A stretch of DNA of 64,000 bases from Oscillospiraceae bacterium (GTDB lineage: Bacteria; Bacillota; Clostridia; Oscillospirales; Oscillospiraceae). The notes beneath the pieces are model-generated. The model was not told the DNA's origin. It ran no database searches and saw nothing but the letters and a program-made list of their open reading frames with translations. Below, piece by piece: positions 34,625 through 42,355 of this stretch; positions within the stretch are counted from its first letter, which is position 1; the number at the start of each line of letters is the position of its first letter. The stretch spans positions 62,001 through 126,000 of the forward strand of contig JAFSLL010000132.1 in NCBI GenBank assembly GCA_017448455.1, given 5' to 3'. Position numbers and translations under genes: made by a program.

Positions 34625-36694
34625 TCAAACTTCCAAAACGAGAACACCGAAAGGCGGCATAGTAAGCTTATCGGAAACGAGTTTGTCTTCCAGCAGTTCA
34701 TGCATTTGCCGATGAAGCACAACAGTCTGCGCCTCCGGCAGATAGTTGAGCAGCATGAGAAAGCGCAGCCCGTCCTTCTGCCTCTCCGCAATCTCCACGG
34801 TTTCCGGCACATCCAGCAGATCGTTAAAGCGTCCGGTCAGCCCCAGGTAAGTAAACAGCCTGCTGAGGACGGGCCGTGAGAAGGTGCTGCCCCAGTGAAG
34901 GCAGCGACCGGACCCGAGCGGATGCTCGATGAGTGCCGGCATTCCTGCAAACCAGGAGCTGTCGTAGCGGGCGAGTACTGTGGCGCCGCCCTCTGCCTCA
35001 AGCTGATCCTGAAACACGGAGGCTTCAAAGCGCTCGCCGTTCCAATCAACCGTGACGGTGGGTTCTGCCGGGTGCTGAAAGCCGGATTCCCGCACCGTGC
35101 TGCCGGTGAGCTCCCGCAGCATTCCCGGCGGCGGCAGCATGACAGCCTGTCCGTTTTCCTGCTTATAGCCCGTGCGGCAGCCCAGAATCAGCGTGCCGCC
35201 CTGCTCCACATAGGCCTTGAGCAGCGCCGCTCTTGCCTCGGTCATGATGGCCGGGTGGGCGTAGATCAGCACCGGGTAACGGCAGAGGTCTTCGAGCTCA
35301 GAATCATCCGCCAGGTGGAGATAGTCGCAGGGAACATGACTCAGCTGTGCCTGCTGGTAGATTGCGGATTCATCCGGGAAGCTCAGCCGCCCGTGCCAGA
35401 CGTCGATCTCCGCGTCGCAGGCGTTGTCATAGTCCTTGACGATCGCCAGCGGCGCCACATATGCCGAGCCGCAGAGCGGAGCGATCTTCTTCAGATCAGA
35501 TGCGAATTCCGTCACTTCCCGCAGGCGGCGGTTGTCCCGGTTGTCGTAGTCGAGGATGCCGTGCCAGTACATCTCCGTGCCGAAGGTGCAGCTGCGCCAG
35601 CGGAAGAAGGAGACAAAGTCCGCCCCATGGGCCACGCTCTGCATGGCCCAGAGCCTGATCTGGCCCGGGCGCGGATGAGGCCCTTCCATACGGCTGACCC
35701 AGCCTCCCGCGCCGGACTGCTGTTCCAGAATGGAGAAATGGGGGCAGATGCCGCGCACCTCGCTGAGTTGTTTTCCGCTGAGCCGGTCGTTCAGATCTCC
35801 GCCCGATCCATAGCCGGTCTTCTCCAGCGGCTCCGAACGGTTGAGGCCGAAGGCAAAGTTGGGATAGGTGTCGTAGCCGAAGATATCCAGACTCTCCTCA
35901 TTCATCTTCGGATTGTCGATATGGCCGAAGAGTGCGTTGGTGGTAATGAAGTCGCCGGGTTTTTTATACCGACGCAGGATATTCGCCTGCAGCTGGCAGA
36001 AGCTGCGGGCACTCTCGGAGACAAAGCGGAGGTAATCCAGCCGCTGATGGGGGTTCCAGCCCTCGTTGAGCACATGGCCGGGCAGACGGATCTGCGCCCA
36101 GTCGGTATAGGTCTGGTTCCAGAAGCGCGTGCCCCAGGCGGCGTTGAGGGCGTCCAGACTGCCGTAGCTTTCCCGGAGGAAGACACGGAAGGCTGCCTGG
36201 TCCGCCTCCGAATAAAACTCACAGGTCTCGCAGTTCATCTCGTTGTCAATCTGCCAGCCGCAGATGGCGGGATGCCTGCCGTAGTGCTCCGCCAGGGCTG
36301 TGACGATGGTTTTGACCTTCTCCCGATAAATTGGTGCGTTGTAGTTATAGTGCCGTCTGGCGCCGTGCTCATAGGGAAGACCGTTCTGGTCGGCATTGAG
36401 CACCTCCGGGTACTTTTTCGTCAGCCAGGCAGGCGGCGTAGCGGTGGGTGTGCCGAAAATGACCTTCATGCCCTTCTTTGCGCACAGATTCAGGAATCGG
36501 TCGAAGAAATCAAAGCAAAAGACGCCTTCTTCCGGCTCCGTAAGGTTCCAGGCAAACTCCGCGATGCGCACCACCCGGATCCCTGCGGCAAGCATCCGAT
36601 CCAGATCACTCGCCCACAGGCTCTCATCCCAGTGCTCGGGATAATAACACACACCGACGGTGTATTCCGGCCATTGATAATTCTGTTTTTTCAC
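34625..36694 (-). CDS. GH42 beta-galactosidase
   Basis: 689 aa, complete for GH42. The N-terminal TIM barrel begins VGVCYYPEHW. The acid/base is Glu152 in QIDNEMNC and the nucleophile is Glu324 in ILEQQSG. A trimerisation domain and small C-terminal beta domain follow. With no signal peptide it acts in the cytosol on imported beta-galactosides such as galacto-oligosaccharides or arabinogalactan fragments. It is followed by a PfkB kinase and preceded by its own promoter with a palindrome in the leader. Confidence 0.92.
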   Translation of the reverse strand: MKKQNYQWPEYTVGVCYYPEHWDESLWASDLDRMLAAGIRVVRIAEFAWNLTEPEEGVFCFDFFDRFLNLCAKKGMKVIFGTPTATPPAWLTKKYPEVLNADQNGLPYEHGARRHYNYNAPIYREKVKTIVTALAEHYGRHPAICGWQIDNEMNCETCEFYSEADQAAFRVFLRESYGSLDALNAAWGTRFWNQTYTDWAQIRLPGHVLNEGWNPHQRLDYLRFVSESARSFCQLQANILRRYKKPGDFITTNALFGHIDNPKMNEESLDIFGYDTYPNFAFGLNRSEPLEKTGYGSGGDLNDRLSGKQLSEVRGICPHFSILEQQSGAGGWVSRMEGPHPRPGQIRLWAMQSVAHGADFVSFFRWRSCTFGTEMYWHGILDYDNRDNRRLREVTEFASDLKKIAPLCGSAYVAPLAIVKDYDNACDAEIDVWHGRLSFPDESAIYQQAQLSHVPCDYLHLADDSELEDLCRYPVLIYAHPAIMTEARAALLKAYVEQGGTLILGCRTGYKQENGQAVMLPPPGMLRELTGSTVRESGFQHPAEPTVTVDWNGERFEASVFQDQLEAEGGATVLARYDSSWFAGMPALIEHPLGSGRCLHWGSTFSRPVLSRLFTYLGLTGRFNDLLDVPETVEIAERQKDGLRFLMLLNYLPEAQTVVLHRQMHELLEDKLVSDKLTMPPFGVLVLEV

Positions 36695-36730
36695 TTTGAT
36701 ATCCTGTCTTTATCCATGTGATTATGTGAC

Positions 36731-36750
36731 GAACTCTGCGTTTAGAGTTC
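36731..36750. promoter_or_regulatory. Inverted repeat in the GH42 leader
   Basis: Perfect palindrome with arms GAACTCT and AGAGTTC around a 6-base centre, about 36 bases upstream of the GH42 start and inside the predicted leader. It could be an operator or a small RNA hairpin. Confidence 0.4.
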
Positions 36751-36890
36751 AAAAAAGAAAGCTTTCAGTCCTCCTCATGTTGGGAAAAACAAAGCTGAAA
36801 TTTAGCCCTCTTGCGATGTCGTTACGAATAAAGATCCTCCGAGACAGAACCGGTTTGTTCCGGAACGATTTTGATTATTCCTGAAACGGT

Positions 36891-36919
36891 ATTATAGCAG
36901 AACAGCACCAGTCCTACAA
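36891..36919 (-). promoter_or_regulatory. Sigma-A promoter for GH42 beta-galactosidase
   Basis: Minus-strand TTGTAG and consensus TATAAT with 17-base spacing. It implies a leader of about 190 bases before the GH42 start, long enough for regulation. Confidence 0.6.
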
Positions 36920-37061
36920 TCGAAATTTTCTGACAGAACTGCTGCTGAGGCTCAAAGTCTCAGCATTTGTATCTCTGTTCAGTGGCTTTATGATCCCTGT
37001 CAACAACACATGTTTTGAAACAATTCTTTATAAAAATCTTTCACGGAAAACTTTCCGCCTA

Positions 37062-37090
37062 TTGTCTCCGTGAAAATTCTGTTTTATAGT
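37062..37090 (+). promoter_or_regulatory. Sigma-A promoter for the PatB-like lyase
   Basis: TTGTCT and TATAGT with 17-base spacing. The -35 is flanked by arms TCACGGA and TCCGTGA (37041-37073), which may be an operator. Confidence 0.6.
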
Positions 37091-37154
37091 ATAGACATGC
37101 CTGAGAGGAGTCGGTTCGCGGGCTCCGAAAACAAGAAAAGAGGAGGCTCTAAGC

Positions 37155-38375
37155 ATGGCGACCAACTTTGACGAAATCATCGACAGACGGGGCACCAATG
37201 CCCTGAACACGGACGGTTTCCGCGGCTACATCTTTCACGCGGGTCCGGAAAAAGTCTTCCCCTACAAGGATGAGGAATTCGTCCGCATGTGGGTGGCCGA
37301 TATGGAATTCGGCGTCGCGCCGGAGATCATCGACGCCATGCGCACGCGGCTTGACCGCCGCATCTTCGGTTACACCGGCGTCTTTGACAACGGGTATTAT
37401 GAGTCCTTCAGCAAATGGTGCCGGGATCATTATGACTGGGACTTCCCCCAGGAGCAGCTCTGCTTTACACCGGGCATCATCCCGGCGCTGTATCAGCTGG
37501 CGGAAACCCTGTGCACGAAGGAAGAAAAAGTCCTCATCAACACCCCGGCCTACGGCTATTTTCTCCATGCGGCGGAGTATTCCGGCCTGGGCGTACTCTG
37601 TTCTCCGCTGAAAAAGAACGAGCGGGGCGAATTTCTTCTCGACTATGCGGATTTTGAAGCAAAGTGTGCCGATCCCCACTGCAAGCTGGTCTTCTGGTGC
37701 AATCCGCAGAATCCCACCGGACGGGTCTGGACGGAAGAGGAGCTGCGCCGCATTGCGCAGATCGTGGAGAAGTACAATCTCTGGATTGTCTCCGACGAAA
37801 TTCACTGCGACCTGCTGCGTGTCGGAAAACAGCACATTCCCATGGCAAAGGTCATGCCGGATTACCCGAAGCTTGTTACCTGCATGGCGCCGACCAAGAC
37901 TTTCAACATGGCGGGCTTGGCTTTTTCCAATGTCATCATCCGCGATGAGGAGCTGCGTAAAACCTTCAAGGATCGGGACAAACTTTTCGGCATGGTCAAT
38001 CCGCTTTCTCTTACGGCGGCAAAAGCGGCCTACGACCTTGGCGATCCCTGGCTTCAGGAACTGCGGGTGTACCTGGACGGCAATTTTGCCTTCGTCAAGG
38101 AGTTCCTGACCGAGCATCTGCCGGAGGCGGTGCTGAACATCCCCGAGGCGACCTATCTCGCCTGGGTGAATCTGGGCCCCTGCGTGCCGGACATCGAGGA
38201 CCTCCCCGACTTTTTCGCTAACAATGCAGGTGTTCTGCTTGAGGGCGGAAACGCGCTGTTCGTTGACAACGCGGAGGGATACATCCGCCTGAATCTGGCC
38301 ATGCCGCGTTCCATCATTCAGACTGGGCTGGAATGGATGCGCGACGCGATTGCGGCGCATAAAGCGCAGGGCTGA
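37155..38375 (+). CDS. patB: MalY/PatB-type PLP cystathionine beta-lyase
   Basis: 406-aa fold-type I PLP enzyme. The opening RRGTNALNTDGF and MWVADMEFGVAPEI, the CNPQNPTGRVW segment, and the Schiff-base lysine in APTKTFNMAGL identify the MalY/PatB subgroup of beta-C-S lyases (cystathionine or cysteine conjugates to a thiol, pyruvate and ammonia). The coding start is an ATG after AAGAGGAGG. It stands alone between a promoter and gene debris. Confidence 0.9.
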   Translation: MATNFDEIIDRRGTNALNTDGFRGYIFHAGPEKVFPYKDEEFVRMWVADMEFGVAPEIIDAMRTRLDRRIFGYTGVFDNGYYESFSKWCRDHYDWDFPQEQLCFTPGIIPALYQLAETLCTKEEKVLINTPAYGYFLHAAEYSGLGVLCSPLKKNERGEFLLDYADFEAKCADPHCKLVFWCNPQNPTGRVWTEEELRRIAQIVEKYNLWIVSDEIHCDLLRVGKQHIPMAKVMPDYPKLVTCMAPTKTFNMAGLAFSNVIIRDEELRKTFKDRDKLFGMVNPLSLTAAKAAYDLGDPWLQELRVYLDGNFAFVKEFLTEHLPEAVLNIPEATYLAWVNLGPCVPDIEDLPDFFANNAGVLLEGGNALFVDNAEGYIRLNLAMPRSIIQTGLEWMRDAIAAHKAQG

Positions 38376-38577
38376 GGAAACAGAGCGAGAGCGGTTTCAA
38401 TCTCTGCAAGAACCACAATAAGAAGCTGAAAATGCAGACGGCTGCTTGATTCGGCGTTGAATGGGATACCTGGCTATGAACTCTGATGTGCCAATGGACA
38501 GCAGACTTGATGGTATAACCCGATTTAGCGGCTGTAACCCATTTTGACATGCCTTTGCAACGAAGGACCAAGATCCC

Positions 38578-38895
38578 TTAGCGACGATCCGGGTTCAACG
38601 TCAGCGCGTCAAGCACACACATCTGCCTGAAATCGCTGTCGCTGCCGAGAGTCTGGCAATAGTCTAACAGTTTGGGGAGCGTCTGCTCCCCCTGGAACAC
38701 AGCGCTGGCCTTGGCCAGACCTGTTGCCTCCTCCGTGAATAACGCACATTTGCTCACCAGCTTACCGTGATACAGTTCCAGATCATACTGAACGGCGTTC
38801 GGGCAGATGCGCTGCGCCAGCTGCGATACCAGAAACTCTGATACCGGCTCGATCACATGCAGTCCGCTGCCGCTCTTGTTTCCGGACGGTACGGA
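38578..38895 (-). pseudogene. HipA/CtkA-type kinase remnant
   Basis: The open minus-strand frame carries NKSGSGLHVIEPVSEFLVSQLAQ and FRQMCVLDALTLNPDR. That matches the middle of HipA/CtkA-like serine/threonine kinases just up to the catalytic NPDRH motif, where it stops. The N-terminal lobe and everything after the catalytic motif are missing. The frame starts after a stop at 38896-38898 with no good start codon, so it is not functional. Bases 38376-38577 on its 3' side show no recognisable gene. Confidence 0.6.
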
Positions 38896-39087
38896 TTATG
38901 ATTGACGTTCTGACATGCTGAACGATGAGAGAAAGAGGAAGTTGCTAATCAGGAAGGGGACGCAGGAGATATACGCCGTAAATCATTCCACTTAAGAAAT
39001 ACGGGTACTGGCTGCACTGCTGTATCAATTGGTAAGGCGCATACGAACTGAAGCGCCGGTTTTTTGCAGGAACCATACGCAAAGACC

Positions 39088-39125
39088 CCGCTTGTCTGGC
39101 AGCAGAACACTGCCGACAGGCGGGT
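39088..39125. terminator. Possible hairpin in gene-poor debris
   Basis: Imperfect stem CCCGCTTGTCTGGCAG against CTGCCGACAGGCGGG. The T run is weak. Bases 38899-39180 otherwise contain nothing recognisable. Confidence 0.3.
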
Positions 39126-39180
39126 TTCAGTATGAAAAGAATTGGGAGTTTTATGCCTTAAGTTTCGTTGGTATTTTTTC

Positions 39181-39300
39181 TTAAGTACCGTTCTTATTAT
39201 ACGAAATCGGCTGTGTTAGCTCTCTGAATACCGATGCGTAACTTTTATCATACTGAATATAAAGCTGAACGGCCTTTAATCGCTCTTCATAGGAATACAT
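39181..39300 (-). mobile_element. IS3-family transposase OrfA remnant (N-terminal 39 codons)
   Basis: ATG 39300 opens MYSYEERLKAVQLYIQYDKS and continues YASVFREL, matching the helix-turn-helix start of IS150/IS3 OrfA (SYEDRxKAVxLYIxYDxS...IRELGYP). It ends at TAA 39181. A GGAGGAGG site lies upstream in the 39301-39345 stretch, which also looks like the IS end. No OrfB or DDE domain is present. It abuts and apparently truncates the neighbouring hydrolase gene. Confidence 0.7.
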
Positions 39301-39327
39301 GTGCGTAACCTCCTCCTGTTAATGACC

Positions 39328-39753
39328 TCATTTGGTCCAGTATTTCGTCCGCACCCCCATCGGAAACGACTCCGTATAGTTGGACACGCAGGCAAAGCCT
39401 CCGCCAGCACAGAGCAGCACAAACGGCCTGTCCGGGTGCCCGGGAAAATGAAAGAGCTTCACATCCGAAAGTGCTTTGTTTCTGCGAATCTCCTCCGGGG
39501 AATACACCGTATGGAGATAGCCGGGATCCTTCCCGGCCACATTCAGCAAGTGCCGCAGGCCAATCACAAGGCTTTCCGGATTGGAAGACGGGCTTACTCT
39601 GTGAAGCTCTTCGGGGGTAGTGAGCGAAACGATCGCTTTCAGGAGAAAACCCGCACCGCCGGAAAAATAAGGGGCGGCCGGACGAAGCTCCGGGATGCGC
39701 ATGACGGAGCCGATGCGTGTGTTTTCCGTGATTGGGACGGGCTTGGCTTTCAC
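39328..39753 (-). pseudogene. Alpha/beta hydrolase (esterase) gene truncated by IS remnant
   Basis: 141 codons show the N-terminal half of an alpha/beta-hydrolase esterase: KLFHFPGHPDRPFVLLCAGGGFACVSNYTESF, shown here only in part, includes the oxyanion Gly motif. The frame then diverges into FPMGVRTKYWTK and stops exactly where the IS3-type end begins. The nucleophile Ser elbow and His are therefore lost. It follows GH39 with adjacent start and stop, so it was the last gene of the glycan operon, probably a deacetylase. Confidence 0.65.
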
Positions 39754-41319
39754 TTACTTCACCTTCACAACATAGCAATGCACGTCGTTGGCCTCCAGCA
39801 CACCGCTGAGGGTCAATGTCTTTCCCTCAATTTCCGGTTCAACAGTCTCCGCAACCAGGGCGGATTTGGCTTTGATCTCTTCGATCTGCGCCGGAGACAT
39901 GTCTTCCGGAGAACCCATCTCCTCCCAGACGCGTTTGGGATTGCAGTGGTCCTTGTCGATGCGATAAAGCGTCACGCTCTCGGCTCCCTCGGGAAGCTCA
40001 AGCTTCAGTTCATAGGGCACGGCGGGCTCGTCTACGTTCTTCATACGCTGCCGATAGACAAAAACGCGCTTTTCCGTGTCCGATTCATAGACCGCGGCCT
40101 CCACCTCGTCGTTGGTGTAGGGCAGATCGTATTTGCGCTCACCGGTTCCGGCCATCAGCTTCAGCGCGTGGAACTGGGGCTTGGGGATGCCGTTGATGGT
40201 CAGAAGGCCAAAGCCGCCGGAAAACTCGTCCGGGATCATCAGAAACTCGTCGAAGATATCACTGAAGCACCAGATAGAACTGCCGGTGGTAAACTCATCC
40301 ATTTCGTCGATGGTCTTGATCTGGAAGCAGGCCACTTTCTTGTCGTCATTGCTGGGGGACATGAGGATCGCGTTGCAGTTCCACTCGGTCATGTACAGAG
40401 GATACTGTCCGCGGATCTGGTTGCGCAGCATCTGACCCATCTGGCGCATCTGCCCCTTTGGCATCTCGCTTTGCTCGGACTTGTCCTCCATCACGGTCTG
40501 ACAGCCATCCAGCGTGCGGCCGGACTTTTTCGCAGCCAGGCGCTTGGTGCCGCCCACGATGGCGTTGAACATGATCTTGCCAAGAAACACCTCGCCGATC
40601 CCGTCTCCGGGATAGTTGTGAGTGGAGATGAAATCGCAGGGGAGATTGTTCTCCTTTACGAAGCGGATGAAATCTTCGATCCAGGCCCCGGTGGCCGAGG
40701 CAGGGCCACCCACCTGCAGCTTTTCATCTACCTCCTTAACGGCCTTTGCCGTGATCTCATAGAGGTGGAAATAATCCTGCTGAGTGCCGGAGAAGAAGGT
40801 GGACATGTTCGGCTCGTTCCAGACCTCGAAGTTCCAGCTTTCGACCTCCTCCTTTCCGTAGCGCTTGATCAGAAAGCGGAGGAAGGCACGGATCAGATCC
40901 TGCCACTCGGCATCGTTCTTCGGGAGCGTGGAGCGCCCCTCGGCATTGACCGTGACCTTCTTCTGCTTCTTTGCCAGACGAGAGGGCATAAAGGACAGCT
41001 CCACCCACGGCTTCATTCCTGCGGCGAGCACATTGTCATAGGCCACGGCAATGTTGTGGAAGTTGTAGTTCCAGAAGTTTTTGCTCCCCGGCAAGGGCAT
41101 AAAGTCACTCAGGCTCATGACAGCCTGCATGCTGTCGTCGAAAATCCCGTGGAAGCGCACCCGCTGAATGCCCAGTTCATCATGGACATATTTGAGCTGC
41201 CGCGCGTAATCGGAGCGCAGGGCGAGCTTTGCCTGCCCGGAGCCGACGCAGTATTGCCAAGCCTTTCGATTTTCCTTTCGCGCTGCGCTGTCCTTGATGT
41301 CAAAACGATAGGTTTTCAT
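39754..41319 (-). CDS. GH39 beta-xylosidase
   Basis: 521 aa. The GH39 TIM barrel carries the acid/base Glu169 in WNEPN and the nucleophile Glu312 in MTEWN. A C-terminal beta-sandwich follows. There is no signal peptide, so it removes xylose from imported oligosaccharides. It lies between an alpha/beta hydrolase and a truncated esterase in the minus-strand glycan operon, which fits acetylated xylan or a xylose-decorated polymer. Confidence 0.9.
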   Translation of the reverse strand: MKTYRFDIKDSAARKENRKAWQYCVGSGQAKLALRSDYARQLKYVHDELGIQRVRFHGIFDDSMQAVMSLSDFMPLPGSKNFWNYNFHNIAVAYDNVLAAGMKPWVELSFMPSRLAKKQKKVTVNAEGRSTLPKNDAEWQDLIRAFLRFLIKRYGKEEVESWNFEVWNEPNMSTFFSGTQQDYFHLYEITAKAVKEVDEKLQVGGPASATGAWIEDFIRFVKENNLPCDFISTHNYPGDGIGEVFLGKIMFNAIVGGTKRLAAKKSGRTLDGCQTVMEDKSEQSEMPKGQMRQMGQMLRNQIRGQYPLYMTEWNCNAILMSPSNDDKKVACFQIKTIDEMDEFTTGSSIWCFSDIFDEFLMIPDEFSGGFGLLTINGIPKPQFHALKLMAGTGERKYDLPYTNDEVEAAVYESDTEKRVFVYRQRMKNVDEPAVPYELKLELPEGAESVTLYRIDKDHCNPKRVWEEMGSPEDMSPAQIEEIKAKSALVAETVEPEIEGKTLTLSGVLEANDVHCYVVKVK

Positions 41320-41338
41320 TCTGTTCTTCCGCCTTTCC

Positions 41339-42340
41339 TTATTTCACTGGGATTTCCGCGAGCTTACGGTCGAGTTCGTTCAGTTTTTCTTCCGTCAGCA
41401 TTTCCGGCATATAGGTCGCCATCATTCTTGCGGAGATACTGAGAATCGTGTCTGCCATTGCTCCAGTCGCAGCCTGTTCCAGCTCAGGAACAGAAGCTGC
41501 CAGCAATTCCCGGCAAGCTTCATTATTCCAAAGCTCCCTCAGCGCGATATCCACGCTGTAACGTTCGAATGTCGCAGGAAGATTGAATGTAGATGAAGGC
41601 TCTTCCAGCGGGAAGTTATCCAGCACCTCGTTGAGCCACTCAACGCTCAGGCCAAACCAGCTTCCCACGCGGGGACGCGCGGCTCCCATATTGCCATGGG
41701 CGGTGTGCGCTTTTCCGAGAGAAAAGCCATGTCCGCCGCGGTGAAAGATATGCATCTCAAAGAGCTTTCCGTGATCGTTTAGCGCTTTGGCGAAAGGGAG
41801 CGCGTCTACGGGGACGATGGGATCATCACTGGCTGCGAAGAGAAACGCAGGCGGCGTCAGATCATCTACCTGTGAGTCTACATCCGGCAGATCGAAAGGA
41901 CAAAGCCCCGGCACATGAGGGTCCTGGATACAGGGATAGCCCAGCACGAGCGCCGCCGGTCTGCGCTGACCGCGTGTTCCCAGCATGGCTGCCAAGTGCC
42001 CGCCTGCGGAGAAACCGATAACGGATATCCTGTCCGAATCCAGACCCCAGGCCGCTGCGCTTTCCGCGATGGTCTCCATCGCCCAGTTTGCGTCATCCAG
42101 GACAGCCTCCAGGCCGCCTTCACCGCCGACGGTGTAGTTCAGAACAAAAGCCTGATAACCCTCGGAGAGATAGGCCAGCGCTATAGGTTCAGCTTCATCT
42201 TCCGAGCACATGCGGTAAGCGCCGCCGGGCAGCACGAGCATCGCCGGACGCAAGCCGTCATGGCCAACGCCATCCTCATTGAGATAATAGCGCAGCGTCA
42301 CCTGCTCTTTTCTGTCTCTCGTGATTTTTCCGTATTTCAT
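41339..42340 (-). CDS. Alpha/beta hydrolase (acetyl-xylan-esterase-like) with C-terminal helical add-on
   Basis: 333 aa. The catalytic part has PGGAYRMC (oxyanion), the nucleophile elbow GFSAGGH, an Asp near AASDDPIVP and the His in FHRGGHGFSLG. Family members are usually carbohydrate esterases. About 70 extra residues at the C-terminus (from YSVDIALRELWNNEACREL to LTEEKLNELDRKLAEI) form a small helical domain resembling the free-standing 70-aa protein encoded at 55472-55684. It sits between GH2 and GH39 genes (GGGAGG start site). Confidence 0.85.
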   Translation of the reverse strand: MKYGKITRDRKEQVTLRYYLNEDGVGHDGLRPAMLVLPGGAYRMCSEDEAEPIALAYLSEGYQAFVLNYTVGGEGGLEAVLDDANWAMETIAESAAAWGLDSDRISVIGFSAGGHLAAMLGTRGQRRPAALVLGYPCIQDPHVPGLCPFDLPDVDSQVDDLTPPAFLFAASDDPIVPVDALPFAKALNDHGKLFEMHIFHRGGHGFSLGKAHTAHGNMGAARPRVGSWFGLSVEWLNEVLDNFPLEEPSSTFNLPATFERYSVDIALRELWNNEACRELLAASVPELEQAATGAMADTILSISARMMATYMPEMLTEEKLNELDRKLAEIPVK

Positions 42341-42355
42341 TTGTTTCGCCTCCCT

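Noticed and set aside
34895..36721. 608-codon plus-strand open frame
   Set aside because: Antisense to the GH42 beta-galactosidase.
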